The notes beneath the pieces were generated by a model. That model did no database searches. It was not told where the DNA came from and saw only the letters and a list, made by a program, of their open reading frames with translations. This document shows, piece after piece, positions 1-8,851 of a stretch of 64,000 nucleotides of DNA. Position numbers and translations under genes: made by a program. Every line of letters starts with the position of its first letter. The stretch's first letter is position 1. Location of the stretch: contig NZ_CP162137.1 in the NCBI RefSeq assembly GCF_040833995.1, forward strand, positions 3,580,001 through 3,644,000, in the 5' to 3' direction. Source of the DNA: Leptospira sp. WS58.C1. GTDB lineage: Bacteria; Spirochaetota; Leptospiria; Leptospirales; Leptospiraceae.

Positions 1-547
1 ATAGAGTGCGTCTTGCCCTTGCACCCGCCTTAGTTAAATTTGCGACTAAGGAACCGAATCCGGCGCCGATCAAGGAGATCGGACCTTCTTTTCCTCCGCT
101 TCCTCCGGAAGATAACGTGAAAACGGTTGCGATCGACTTGATCAGAGGGACTTTAGGGTCCACCTTACCTTCTTTATTATGAAAAGAATCTATCAAGGAA
201 TCCGTTCCAGTACCGGCGGAATCCGTAGAGAATTTCCAGATAATCCAACCCGAAATTAATCCTCCTAAAGGTGGAAGTACCAAAAGCGCCCATCTTCCCA
301 AATAAATGGAGGCAATCGGTTCAAGCGAAACGTAAAATTCTCCGCCCGAATGCGTATTATGTAAACCTGATATTGATTCTAAAGAAATGTATTCCGCCCA
401 GGCGAGCGCTCTGGAAAAAAGAAGTGCTCCCAAGCCGGAAACGATCCCGGTCAAAACACAATATAGAAATAAAGACCTTCTGCCCTTAATGGTGAAATAA
501 GACGATAGCGGTCTTTTTCGGAACTCTTGTAAGACTTTTCCGAACAT
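1..547 (-). CDS. ClC-family chloride channel / antiporter, N-terminal part (partial)
   Basis: Only the first 182 codons are in the window; the gene runs off the left edge. The translation begins MFGKVLQEFRKRP and has a first hydrophobic segment near residues 28-50 and a second near 85-105. At about 145-160 it has the glycine-rich stretch SGGSGGKEGPISLIG, which matches the ClC anion-selectivity motif (G-x-E-G-P). ClC proteins conduct chloride or exchange chloride for protons across the inner membrane; which applies cannot be judged from this part. An AAGGAT Shine-Dalgarno lies about five bases before the ATG. The stop of the upstream gene is ten bases away, so the two are probably co-transcribed. 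The N-terminal extension before the first helix is longer than in minimal ClC proteins. Confidence 0.85.
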   Translation of the reverse strand, partial: MFGKVLQEFRKRPLSSYFTIKGRRSLFLYCVLTGIVSGLGALLFSRALAWAEYISLESISGLHNTHSGGEFYVSLEPIASIYLGRWALLVLPPLGGLISGWIIWKFSTDSAGTGTDSLIDSFHNKEGKVDPKVPLIKSIATVFTLSSGGSGGKEGPISLIGAGFGSLVANLTKAGARARRTL

Positions 548-556
548 AAAAGATCC

Positions 557-1357
557 TTAAAACGATTTGGAAACCGAGATCTCCATGATCCTATTATGGG
601 TATAGGTATCCTGCCAACCGCCGATCATTCTATACAATCTAGGAATGATCAATAAACCGATAAATACAGGCGCTCCGGGAGAATCCAAAACATTTCCGGA
701 AGCGGTAGGTTTTAGGAAATAAGACTCGAGAGCACTGTTCTTCTCCATCGTAGTAGTCGCATAATAATAACCGACCCCTGCGAGTAAAAGATCCGTGATG
801 AGATAACCGAATATTCCTTTAATTCTATCCGAACCCCCGTAGACAGGAGATTTATAAGAGTTATAAAAGACGGAAGCAGCCGGATGGATCAATGCTAAGG
901 ATTCGCTCCAAAAATAACTTTTACGATAAGGTTCGAATTTTACATTTTCCGAAACGTCCGCGGAGTTATAAATTCCGAGCCCTCCAGTTAACTCTTTTTT
1001 AGTGAGTTCTTCCTGGAGAAAGTTTCTAAAGACCCTTTCTGCTCCTTTTTTAGAAGACTCGATCCGGATCAAACTCATCTTTTCTCTTTTTGCAAGTCCT
1101 AAAACGAATACGTCCAATCGTAAGGGTGAATACCATTTAGAAACGTATCTGAATGCAAAACCTTTCGTATTTTGGTCGGATAATATCCTATCATAAGTCA
1201 ATCGGTTCAATGCGGAAAGCAGCCTGATATCGTTCTCCCCGGGATCACCTTCTAATTCGAAAACTTCCCCTGCATAAACGGAAGAGAAGGAAGACAAAAA
1301 GAAAAATACGAATAAGGTTTTTAGGATTTTATGTTGAATTTTTTTTTGCATGTTCAT
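557..1357 (-). CDS. Exported or membrane protein of unknown function
   Basis: This 266-residue protein is not recognised. It starts with a typical signal peptide (about residues 5-29, ending SSVYAG). A hydrophobic stretch at about 190-205 and another near 235-245 suggest membrane association. There are no Cys residues and no catalytic motif that I can name. The start ATG overlaps the stop of the upstream CPBP protease by one base (TAATG), which points to translational coupling; an alternative ATG lies two codons in. The ClC gene follows ten bases downstream, so CPBP protease, this protein and the channel look like one transcript. A role in the cell envelope is inference from the signal peptide only. 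Confidence 0.7.
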   Translation of the reverse strand: MNMQKKIQHKILKTLFVFFFLSSFSSVYAGEVFELEGDPGENDIRLLSALNRLTYDRILSDQNTKGFAFRYVSKWYSPLRLDVFVLGLAKREKMSLIRIESSKKGAERVFRNFLQEELTKKELTGGLGIYNSADVSENVKFEPYRKSYFWSESLALIHPAASVFYNSYKSPVYGGSDRIKGIFGYLITDLLLAGVGYYYATTTMEKNSALESYFLKPTASGNVLDSPGAPVFIGLLIIPRLYRMIGGWQDTYTHNRIMEISVSKSF

Positions 1358-2217
1358 TAAGAGATCCGATCCCCAAGCAGAAATCCGGCCAAAAGCATGG
1401 ATGCGTTATATGTGATATGTGCGGTCACAGGCACCCATATATTACCGGTTTTTAAATAAGAAATTCCAAATGAAAATCCCACAAAGATAAGAAGGATCGG
1501 AGCCACATAAGATCCCCCGTTAAAATGTACAACCCCGAAAATAACGGAGGTGATAATTAGTCCTATGGAGCTCAGGTTTTTTTCCACAAAGTATTTGAGC
1601 AAAAATCCCCTGAAAAAAAATTCCTCGAATATTCCGGCTCCGAATGCGATTGCAAGCAGGGTCCATCCTAATAATTTCCAATTTAGAAAAAGATTTTTGG
1701 TAAGTATGATTTCCATATAATTGGATTGGGGTTTGCCTATGATAAAAAAGATCAAACTACTTGCTACATTCACAAAACAGAATGTAGCAAATCCGGTCGC
1801 AACTCCCGCAAGTATATCTCTCCCACCTGCGGAATCGGTGAACTCGGCGGTTTCGATCCGTGCGATCCTTCGAATAAAAAAGTAAGAAGGAACCAGAAAG
1901 CATAATCCCCAGATAATTCTGTCCAAGGACAATAACCATGGACGTTTGGTGACTACAAATTCGGTATACTCTCTAACCGCTTTTTCGGCAGAGGCAGGTT
2001 CGTTCCAAACCACCTCGGAAGGTAAAGTGTTTACGATTTCTTTTTCTTTTACAAAGTTCTGCTTGGATGTTTTTATGGATAAGGTGCTTTCTACTTGAAA
2101 TCGGGTGACCTTCATATAGGAATACATACCGATAAACAGTACAAAAACCTGGATCAGGCCCATGAGCAGAACGTCTCTGCCAGGTGTGAGTTTTTGATCT
2201 TCCTTTTCTAAATCCAT
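1357..2217 (-). CDS. CPBP family intramembrane glutamic protease (Abi/Rce1-like)
   Basis: A polytopic membrane protein of 286 residues with an N-terminal transmembrane segment (about 17-35), a soluble loop and five or six further hydrophobic helices. It has all three CPBP motifs: EEFFFR (E198-E199-x3-R203), FGVVH (F227-x3-H231) and HITYN (H267-x3-N271). These form the active site of intramembrane proteases that process prenylated or membrane proteins; the substrate here is unknown. The reading frame is open 18 bases further up from a TTG, but the ATG at 2217 has GGAAGG about nine bases ahead and is the better start. It diverges from the M23 peptidase gene, with 79 bases between the start codons. 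Confidence 0.85.
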   Translation of the reverse strand: MDLEKEDQKLTPGRDVLLMGLIQVFVLFIGMYSYMKVTRFQVESTLSIKTSKQNFVKEKEIVNTLPSEVVWNEPASAEKAVREYTEFVVTKRPWLLSLDRIIWGLCFLVPSYFFIRRIARIETAEFTDSAGGRDILAGVATGFATFCFVNVASSLIFFIIGKPQSNYMEIILTKNLFLNWKLLGWTLLAIAFGAGIFEEFFFRGFLLKYFVEKNLSSIGLIITSVIFGVVHFNGGSYVAPILLIFVGFSFGISYLKTGNIWVPVTAHITYNASMLLAGFLLGDRIS

Positions 2218-2296
2218 TCCAAAGGGCCCTTCCAATCATTTACGGGGGATTTTTTGCGTCATTGTTTTTTTATGATCTGCCGACTAGAGAAAAGAT

Positions 2297-3211
2297 ATGC
2301 CTTCTTTCAAAAGACATCTCCAAATTTTGTTATCCGCACTCATCCTGATCTCTTTAAGCGAGGTCCAAGCAGTTTACGATCGTCTCCCATTAAAAAGTTT
2401 GGAATATTCGGACACGAAGATCATTCGAGTCAGAGAAGAGATAAAATATAACCTTCAAATTTCAGTTTCCAACTTGGACCAAAAAGATCTGGTCCCTCTT
2501 AGATTCCTAGTCTATAAAGTTGGACCTAAGGATACTTTTTTTAAGATCATGGCCAGGACCGGAATGGACCTGGACACTCTTTCCTCCGTAAACGAATTAG
2601 CCTCTCCCCAAGACATTTACCCGGGGATGGAACTTTTGATCCCGAATATGAGAGGTGTTTACGACTCGGAAGAACATTCTCCCGACGAATCCGGACGCAA
2701 AAAAGTCGCGGCCCGTTTTCGGATCTCTCCCAAGTTCTTATACTATGATGACCTCAGAAAATCCTGGTTCGTTCCAGGAAGAGGATTACCGAAAGAAGAG
2801 AAAAACTTTTTTTACGGATTAGTTTTCTCCGATCCGTTAGCGGAAGAAGGAAGAGTCAGTTCCAAATTCGGAAGAAGAAAGGACCCTTTCACTAAAAAGG
2901 ATACTTTTCACGGTGGCATCGACCTCGCGGCAGAAGAAGGAACACCTGTGTATGCATCTGCTGACGGAGAAGTTTCCTTTTCCGGAACAAGAGGAGGTTA
3001 CGGGAGACTGATCATTTTAAAACACGGATTGGGTTACGAAACCAAGTATGGACATTTAAGCAAAGTATTGGTATCTCCAGGCACAAAGGTCAAAAAAGGA
3101 CAGTTGATCGGAGAAGTCGGAATGACCGGAAGAGCCACCGGATTTCATTTACATTTTGAAGTGTTGAGAAATAGTTTGAGACAAAGGCCCGTATTTAAGG
3201 GTCATGTCTGA
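2297..3211 (+). CDS. Exported LysM / M23-family peptidoglycan endopeptidase
   Basis: A 304-residue exported protein: signal peptide (residues 1-25), LysM peptidoglycan-binding domain (about 70-116) and C-terminal M23 zinc metallopeptidase (about 190-295). The zinc and catalytic residues are present: H205 and D209 in HGGID, H253 in YGHLSK, and H284-x-H286 in HLHFE. It should therefore be an active lysostaphin-type endopeptidase that cuts peptide cross-links in the wall, not a degenerate EnvC/NlpD-type activator. AGAGAAAAG precedes the ATG. The stop codon overlaps the start of the following propeller gene by one base (TGATG), so both are likely made together. Confidence 0.9.
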   Translation: MPSFKRHLQILLSALILISLSEVQAVYDRLPLKSLEYSDTKIIRVREEIKYNLQISVSNLDQKDLVPLRFLVYKVGPKDTFFKIMARTGMDLDTLSSVNELASPQDIYPGMELLIPNMRGVYDSEEHSPDESGRKKVAARFRISPKFLYYDDLRKSWFVPGRGLPKEEKNFFYGLVFSDPLAEEGRVSSKFGRRKDPFTKKDTFHGGIDLAAEEGTPVYASADGEVSFSGTRGGYGRLIILKHGLGYETKYGHLSKVLVSPGTKVKKGQLIGEVGMTGRATGFHLHFEVLRNSLRQRPVFKGHV

Positions 3212-4311
3212 TGTTCTATCGATCTATTTCTAATCCCTCTATCAGAATACTTTTCCCTTCTTTTTTTATTTTCCTGGTTTTCGGGATATTCATTCTATTT
3301 GGTTGGAACAAAACGGATCCGACCGACTACGAGCCGGACGATATCATCCGCCAAGAAGAAAGAGATATATTATTTATATCTAATGTAGTCAACGAAAAAT
3401 CGCCTGTCGAAAAACCTTTCGGTCTTGCGGTGGATTCTAAAGGAGCCATTTATACGGGTTCTTCCGATGGAAATATCTACAAGATCAAAACCGACGGACA
3501 AACGGAACGATTTGCTAAAACTTCCGGAAGAGCGCTAGGAATTGTATTCGACGGAAAGGAAAATCTGGTCGCCTGCGTTTCCGGATTAGGTCTGGCATTT
3601 TACGATTCCAAAGGAAATGAAAATGTACTCCTCCGAGAAGATTCGGAAGGAAATCCATTAACTAACCTTTACGGTTTGGATATTGCCTCTGACGGAACAG
3701 TTTATTTTACCGAAGTCAGCCGAAAGTTTTCTTATGAAGATTCCTATTTGGAAGAATTGGAATCCAAACCTAACGGCAGAATTCTTTCCTACGATCCAAG
3801 GACCCAAGACGTAAAAACGATTTTAGAGGATCTTTATCATCCTACCGGGATCAGCTTGTCTTCTTCCGAAGATTTTTTAGTTTTTGGAGAAAAGTATAGG
3901 CATCGTGTTTCTCGCTTCTGGTTAAAAGGAAAGAAGGCCGGCAAGGACCAGTTCTTTATCACACATCTTCCCGGTAGTCCCGCTCTGATCAGTTCAGACT
4001 CTCAAAAAAATTTTTGGATCGCCTTATCTTCTCCCCGACATATCGCAATCGATAAGATACAAAATTTTCCGCTCTTAAAGAGAATACTCGCTTCTCTTCC
4101 GTTTTTCTTTAAGCCGATTGAAGGAGAATTAGCTTACGTTATTTCTATGGATGAAGAAGGAGATATTAGTCTTTCTTTGACAGATAATACGTCGGATAAA
4201 TTGGGATCGGTTACTTCCGTTCTGCAGTACGGATCAGGACTTTTACTTGCGGGATTTTCTTCTCAGAAAATTTGGAAATGGAAGTTCGAGACTCTTGAGA
4301 TGTTTTTCTAG
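3211..4311 (+). CDS. Membrane-anchored SMP-30/strictosidine-synthase-like beta-propeller protein
   Basis: A 366-residue protein with one N-terminal membrane anchor (about residues 12-31), followed by a repeat-rich domain. Blades are marked by phrases such as FGLAVDSKGAIYTGSSDGNIYKI, TNLYGLDIASDGTVYFTEVS and YHPTGISLSSSEDFLVFGE. This pattern is that of the six-bladed SMP-30/gluconolactonase/strictosidine-synthase fold, closest to the APMAP-like branch with an uncleaved anchor. Enzymatic activity (lactonase or esterase) cannot be claimed; I did not identify metal ligands with certainty. Its start overlaps the stop of the M23 peptidase gene by one base, so it is co-translated with a cell-wall hydrolase. 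Confidence 0.75.
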   Translation: MFYRSISNPSIRILFPSFFIFLVFGIFILFGWNKTDPTDYEPDDIIRQEERDILFISNVVNEKSPVEKPFGLAVDSKGAIYTGSSDGNIYKIKTDGQTERFAKTSGRALGIVFDGKENLVACVSGLGLAFYDSKGNENVLLREDSEGNPLTNLYGLDIASDGTVYFTEVSRKFSYEDSYLEELESKPNGRILSYDPRTQDVKTILEDLYHPTGISLSSSEDFLVFGEKYRHRVSRFWLKGKKAGKDQFFITHLPGSPALISSDSQKNFWIALSSPRHIAIDKIQNFPLLKRILASLPFFFKPIEGELAYVISMDEEGDISLSLTDNTSDKLGSVTSVLQYGSGLLLAGFSSQKIWKWKFETLEMFF

Positions 4312-4341
4312 AACCTATCTAAAAAAAAATACTCTAACCGG

Positions 4342-4463
4342 AATAGCTTGGAGTGAGTTCTTTTTGCCTGAAAGCGAAGCCAGGATGGCGAAGCGACCCG
4401 GAGCTCTGCACAGGATGTGCAGGCGAAGGGGAAGGCAAAAAGAACTCACTCCAAGAAACTATT
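4342..4463. repeat. Structured inverted-repeat element with two CAGGATG hairpin loops
   Basis: Two arms of 23 bases (4347-4369 and 4433-4455) are perfect reverse complements. They are prolonged by AATAG/CTATT (4342-4346 and 4459-4463) after a three-base bulge. The 63-base interior has two smaller hairpins with the same five-base loop: GCC-AGGAT-GGC (4379-4389) and CTGCAC-AGGAT-GTGCAG (4406-4422). Both therefore show CAGGATG on the plus strand. The element fills most of the 200-base gap between two convergent genes. It could be a dispersed genomic repeat, a terminator, or a small RNA or 3'-UTR module. CAGGA(U/C/A)G in hairpin loops is the repeat unit described for CsrA-binding RNAs such as CsrB. 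Confidence 0.8.
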
Positions 4464-4511
4464 ACGGGTCTATTACAGGTTTTTGAAATAGACTCTAGCT
4501 AAAAACTGGAA

Positions 4512-6197
4512 TTACATCGCTCCTAGCAATTCCCTGAACTTATCCAAAGAATATCGAGCGGCAAAGTCTCCGAATCTTTCGTTCGGGTTTCCTTCTTTTT
4601 TCCAAACTTCGAAAGCTTTCTCTAGTTGAATAGGAATGTCTGCGAACGGGACCTTCTTAGCAACATAGTCGCCGACTTTGGTTCCTTCCGGATTTCCTCC
4701 AAAAAATAAGGAGTATTTTCCTCCTGCTTGTTGACCAACGATCCCAATCTCTGCGGAATATGGTCTAGCACATCCGTTAGGGCATCCTGTCATTCTTACG
4801 ATAGGAGCTCTGTCGTTCAGATCCAGCTTATCGATCACTTTTTGGATGGATTCCAGTAATTGTGGGAAGGTCCTTTCGGATTCGGTCAATGCAAGACCGC
4901 AAGTAGGAAGTGCAGGACATGCAAGTGCGCGATCGTACAAAGGTTTAGGAGAAGCAGGATTAATATTATATTCCTTTAATTTAGCTTCTAATTTATCCTT
5001 ATCTTCTTTTTTAATACCCATCAAGACCAAATCCTGATCGGCAGTCACCTGCACACTAAGCTTGAAAGTGGAAATAATATCTTTCAAAGCGGTTTTTAAA
5101 GGTTTATAAGGAAAATCTTTAATCCTTCCCGAAAGAGTATGGAATCCCAATGCAAGAGTTCCATCCGCTCTTTCTGTCCAACCCAAATAATTCGGAGTTT
5201 CCCATTTAGGAAGTTTACGATCGAGATCGAATTTTGCACCGGATCTGCGTTCTACTTCGGAGCGGAACCATTCCACACCCTTATCAGCTAAAACGTATTT
5301 CAAACGAGCATGTTTACGATTTGTACGATCTCCGAAATCTCTATGAGAAGTTACGATACCTTCCGCAACGGAGATCAGGTCTTTTTCAGGGATCCAACCA
5401 AGCAAGTCAGCAGCTCTAGGATACGTATCCGCCTTATTGTGGGTCATTCCGAGTCCACCGCCAGCGAATACGAAATAACCGTCTATCTGACCGTTCGCAT
5501 CTAAAGTGGCCGCGAATCCCATATCGTTGGTGTAAATATCGACGGAGTTATTGCCTGCAAGAGTCACAGCCACCTTGAACTTTCTAGGAAGATAAGTGGT
5601 TCCATAGATCGGATCAGGTTCGTCCTCTTTGTTTATCTGATTTTCACCTAACCAAAGTTCGGCGTAGGCGTTACTCTTATATTTAAAATGATCGGATAAA
5701 AGTTGAGCGATCGGGTCCAATTGGCTAAGCTCTTTGTTCCCCCAAGGGTTTAAAGCTTGAGTAACGTTACGCACAACGTCACCGCATGCCCCCATAGTGG
5801 AAAGATTCACTTTATGCACCGCCTGCATGATCGGTCTTAGATCCTTCAGAAGGATCGTATGCATCTGGATGGATTGCCTAGTCGTTAAACGTAAGGCACC
5901 TCCACCGAATTTATCGGCCAGATCGTCCCAGACCATGTATTGGTCCGAAGTAAGCCTTCCACCCGGGATCCTTCCTCGGATCATAAACGATGTAGGATTT
6001 TCGATAAATTCTCCAGCTTCGTCCTTTCTACGGTCTCTGTCCTTCTGCTGGTACATTCCGTGGAATTTGATCAATTGTTTGTCGTCATCCTCGAATCCGT
6101 CTGCTCCTGTTTCGATAGCAGTACCGATCTTTCCTCTTAGTCCCCTAGAGGCGGTTTTGATATGCTCGACTTCGCTAAGTTCTTTTTCTTCTGACAT
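4512..6197 (-). CDS. cysI: Assimilatory sulfite reductase haemoprotein (sirohaem/4Fe-4S)
   Basis: A 561-residue protein with the two-fold nitrite/sulfite-reductase layout. The cluster and sirohaem ligands are visible as C427-x5-C433 (CPALPTC) and C472-x3-C476 (CPNGC). The N-terminal half holds the conserved RLTTRQSIQMH and MGACGDVVRNV stretches. It reduces sulfite to sulfide with six electrons in the cytoplasm. Length and motifs fit the CysI haemoprotein; a ferredoxin-dependent nitrite reductase is the main alternative, but the neighbours (APS reductase, ATP sulfurylase, sirohaem synthesis) decide for sulfite. No CysJ flavoprotein gene is seen here, so the electron donor is unknown. It is the last gene of the operon, 33 bases after the sirohaem gene. 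Confidence 0.95.
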   Translation of the reverse strand: MSEEKELSEVEHIKTASRGLRGKIGTAIETGADGFEDDDKQLIKFHGMYQQKDRDRRKDEAGEFIENPTSFMIRGRIPGGRLTSDQYMVWDDLADKFGGGALRLTTRQSIQMHTILLKDLRPIMQAVHKVNLSTMGACGDVVRNVTQALNPWGNKELSQLDPIAQLLSDHFKYKSNAYAELWLGENQINKEDEPDPIYGTTYLPRKFKVAVTLAGNNSVDIYTNDMGFAATLDANGQIDGYFVFAGGGLGMTHNKADTYPRAADLLGWIPEKDLISVAEGIVTSHRDFGDRTNRKHARLKYVLADKGVEWFRSEVERRSGAKFDLDRKLPKWETPNYLGWTERADGTLALGFHTLSGRIKDFPYKPLKTALKDIISTFKLSVQVTADQDLVLMGIKKEDKDKLEAKLKEYNINPASPKPLYDRALACPALPTCGLALTESERTFPQLLESIQKVIDKLDLNDRAPIVRMTGCPNGCARPYSAEIGIVGQQAGGKYSLFFGGNPEGTKVGDYVAKKVPFADIPIQLEKAFEVWKKEGNPNERFGDFAARYSLDKFRELLGAM

Positions 6198-6230
6198 CGA
6201 TCGTATTCGTCCTTTTGGATTAGCTTCCTA

Positions 6231-6827
6231 TTATTTCGTATCCGTTGATAAGTATTTTTCTTTAAACTCGCTCAGCAAAAATTTGAGAGCCGTTTTTCTT
6301 TCTTCCGGATCGCCTAGTTTACGTTTGCTCAAATTACGGATTTCTAATAAGTTTTCCAATTCTTGGTCATGGTCCTTTGGAAGGATCTCTTCTAGAATGG
6401 TGCGAATGGTCCCGGCAAGTCCGGCGAACCCTCCTTGGGTGGAAACCGCCACACGGACCGGTCCCCTATCAAAATATGCGGAAGAATAAAAATCACAAAG
6501 TGAAGGATCGTCCGCACAATTGATCCAGATCTTTTTTTGTTTGGCATATTCCACAAGATCACGATTGGTTTGCCTATCGTTTGTGGCGGAATATACCAGA
6601 TCGAAACCGTCCAGATCGGACACCTGCACTTCTCTTGTTTCCATTTTTGCTTCTTTTACGGAGGAAAGCAAACGAACAGTTTCCGATTTGAATTCTTTAG
6701 AGATAACTGTGAGTAGGCAGCCTGTGTCTTTCAAGTGTTGCAGTTTTTCGAGAGCAACGTTTCCTCCGCCTACTACTAACACTTTTTTATTTTCTAATTT
6801 TATAAATACTGGAAGAAGTTGGTTCAT
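6231..6827 (-). CDS. Precorrin-2 dehydrogenase / sirohydrochlorin ferrochelatase (CysG N-terminal / Met8-like)
   Basis: A 198-residue protein with an N-terminal Rossmann motif VLVVGGGNVA (about residues 15-24) and the family stretch NCADDPSLCDFYSSAYFDRG (about 103-122). It corresponds to the first half of CysG or to Met8/SirC, which oxidises precorrin-2 with NAD and, in the bifunctional versions, inserts Fe2+ to give sirohaem. Whether this one also chelates iron cannot be told from the sequence alone. Its ATG overlaps the stop of the SUMT gene by four bases, so the two halves of a CysG function are made as separate coupled proteins. It supplies the cofactor of the sulfite reductase encoded next. 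Confidence 0.92.
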   Translation of the reverse strand: MNQLLPVFIKLENKKVLVVGGGNVALEKLQHLKDTGCLLTVISKEFKSETVRLLSSVKEAKMETREVQVSDLDGFDLVYSATNDRQTNRDLVEYAKQKKIWINCADDPSLCDFYSSAYFDRGPVRVAVSTQGGFAGLAGTIRTILEEILPKDHDQELENLLEIRNLSKRKLGDPEERKTALKFLLSEFKEKYLSTDTK

Positions 6828-7600
6828 ACTTCTTCTCCTTGAGAGGCAAATCCCCGAAGATCTAGTCCAGGGGTTTCTCCGATCAGATGAACTACGGGAC
6901 CTATATAGATAATTCCAGGCCCGGAACTTTGTTTGGATAAACCTTCTTCGAGAATTCTACCCAAATTTGTCACCGTTGTCTTCTGATTTTTTAAACTTGC
7001 GTTTTCTACCAAAGCAACCGGAAGAAGTGAAGAAGCCCCGTTATCGATCAATTTTTTAGTGATCTGTACAATGGACGAAGTTCCCATAAACAGAGCGATC
7101 GTGCCCTTGAAATCCGCGAACCATTTCCAATCGGTGTTTTCTTGCAAAACGGTATGACCGTCCATGACCAGAACCTGTCTAGACAGTCCTCTATGTGTAA
7201 GAGGAAATCCTGCTCCGGAAGATCCCGCACTTAATGCACTAACGCCAGGGATGATCTCGTACGGAATTTTATGTTTTCTTAAAGTGAGTAATTCTTCTCC
7301 GCCTCTACCGAATACGAAAGGATCTCCTCCCTTCAAACGAACAACGGATTTTCCTTGGAGAGAATATCGAACGATCAGGTCTTGGATCTCTTCTTGGGTA
7401 GCGGAATGTTGGCCTGCCCTTTTGCCCACATAATGAACGATAGAAGTAGAAGGGAAATATTCCAAAAAGGAAGAATCCAATAATGCGTCGTACAAAATTA
7501 CTTCCGCTTTTTCTAATATTCTGAGGGCCTTTAAGGTCATTAGTTCCGGATTTCCGGGACCTGCACCCACCAAATATACTTTTCCCACTTCGGTATTCAT
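6824..7600 (-). CDS. cobA: Uroporphyrinogen-III C-methyltransferase (SUMT)
   Basis: A 258-residue SAM-dependent methyltransferase. It has the family signatures VYLVGAGPGNPELMT near residues 8-22 and VVRLKGGDPFVFGRGGEE near 84-101, and a central GVSALSAGSSGAGFPLTHRG. It methylates uroporphyrinogen III twice to precorrin-2. The length fits a stand-alone SUMT rather than a fused CysG. It lies nine bases after cysN and overlaps the dehydrogenase gene by four bases. Placement inside the sulfate operon indicates that it serves sirohaem synthesis, although precorrin-2 could also feed cobalamin synthesis. The symbol cysG (C-terminal part) is an equally fair label. Confidence 0.93.
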   Translation of the reverse strand: MNTEVGKVYLVGAGPGNPELMTLKALRILEKAEVILYDALLDSSFLEYFPSTSIVHYVGKRAGQHSATQEEIQDLIVRYSLQGKSVVRLKGGDPFVFGRGGEELLTLRKHKIPYEIIPGVSALSAGSSGAGFPLTHRGLSRQVLVMDGHTVLQENTDWKWFADFKGTIALFMGTSSIVQITKKLIDNGASSLLPVALVENASLKNQKTTVTNLGRILEEGLSKQSSGPGIIYIGPVVHLIGETPGLDLRGFASQGEEV

Positions 7601-7609
7601 TAAATTAGA

Positions 7610-8851
7610 TCAATAGGCTCCTACGATCATCCCGGCGCCCACGGTATTATTGGTACCTTCGTCCACTAAAACAAAACTTCCTGTTCCCCGATTTTCCGAA
7701 TAACTATCGAACGCTATCGGTTTGGCAGTTCTGATCTTTATCCTTCCGATCTCGTTCAAAGCAAGTTGAGAAGATTCTAATTTTTCGTGGGTTTGGATAT
7801 CTATTCTAAAGGAAATTTCTTTGACCGCGGATTTTACGGAACCTGTGGTCTGTCTTAAAAGATATTTGTTTCCAGGCACTAATGACTTAGCATCCATCCA
7901 ACAAAGTTCCGCTTCTATATCCTGAGATACAGTCGGCTGATGTTTATCGGTTACGATCATATCCCCACGACTAATATCTATTTCATCTTCCAAAAGGATC
8001 GTAACGGACATAGGAGCAAAAGCTTCTTCAACTTCGCTTTCATACGTATGAATGGATTTGATCTTAGAACGTAATCCGCTCGGAAGAACTACGATATCGT
8101 CTCCCTTTTTAAAAACTCCACTTCTGACCTGGCCTGCATATCCTCTGTAATCATGATGCTCTTCCGTTTGAGGACGGATCACATACTGTACAGGAAATCT
8201 AGGCTCGTGTTTGGTCTCATCCACTTCGATCTCTAGATCTTCTAAATAACCCAGAAGTGTTTTCCCTTTCCACCAGGTCATATTGGGAGAAGTATCTACG
8301 ACATTATCCCCGTTCAGAGCGGAAATCGGTATGAATTCCAATCCTTTAAATTCCAGGTCGGAGGCGAAGTTTTTATAATCTTTCACGATCTCATCGAAAC
8401 GTTCTTTGGAAAAATCCACCAAGTCCATCTTGTTCACACAGATAACTACATGAGGGATTTTTAATAGAGAGGCGATATAAGAATGTCTGTAAGTCTGTTC
8501 GATCACTCCCTTACGAGCGTCTATCAGAATGATGGCAAGTTCCGAGTTGGAAGCGCCGGTCACCATATTGCGAGTATACTGGATATGCCCTGGAGCATCC
8601 GCGATAATAAACTTTCTTTTGGGAGTGGAGAAGTACTTATAGGCCACATCGATCGTGATCCCTTGCTCTCTCTCCGCTTTTAGTCCGTCTGTCAAAAGAG
8701 CCAAATTGATCTGACCGTTTACTTGTCCGGTCCTTTCGATCGCTTCCAACTGATCTTGGAATACGGATTTACTATCATACAAAAGACGACCGATCAAAGT
8801 GGATTTCCCGTCGTCTACACTTCCCGCAGTAATAAAACGTAATAGGTCCAT
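7610..8851 (-). CDS. cysN: Sulfate adenylyltransferase subunit 1 (GTPase, CysN)
   Basis: A 413-residue elongation-factor-like GTPase. G1 is GSVDDGKST (residues 10-18), G3 is DAPGH and G4 is NKMD, followed by two beta-barrel domains. With CysD it forms ATP sulfurylase, which makes adenylylsulfate from sulfate and ATP driven by GTP hydrolysis. It is shorter than enterobacterial CysN, mainly because the N-terminal extension is missing, and there is no fused CysC (APS kinase) domain. That is consistent with direct reduction of APS by the CysH of this operon. The start codon shares its first base with the last base of the cysD stop, so the subunits are translationally coupled. Confidence 0.95.
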   Translation of the reverse strand: MDLLRFITAGSVDDGKSTLIGRLLYDSKSVFQDQLEAIERTGQVNGQINLALLTDGLKAEREQGITIDVAYKYFSTPKRKFIIADAPGHIQYTRNMVTGASNSELAIILIDARKGVIEQTYRHSYIASLLKIPHVVICVNKMDLVDFSKERFDEIVKDYKNFASDLEFKGLEFIPISALNGDNVVDTSPNMTWWKGKTLLGYLEDLEIEVDETKHEPRFPVQYVIRPQTEEHHDYRGYAGQVRSGVFKKGDDIVVLPSGLRSKIKSIHTYESEVEEAFAPMSVTILLEDEIDISRGDMIVTDKHQPTVSQDIEAELCWMDAKSLVPGNKYLLRQTTGSVKSAVKEISFRIDIQTHEKLESSQLALNEIGRIKIRTAKPIAFDSYSENRGTGSFVLVDEGTNNTVGAGMIVGAY

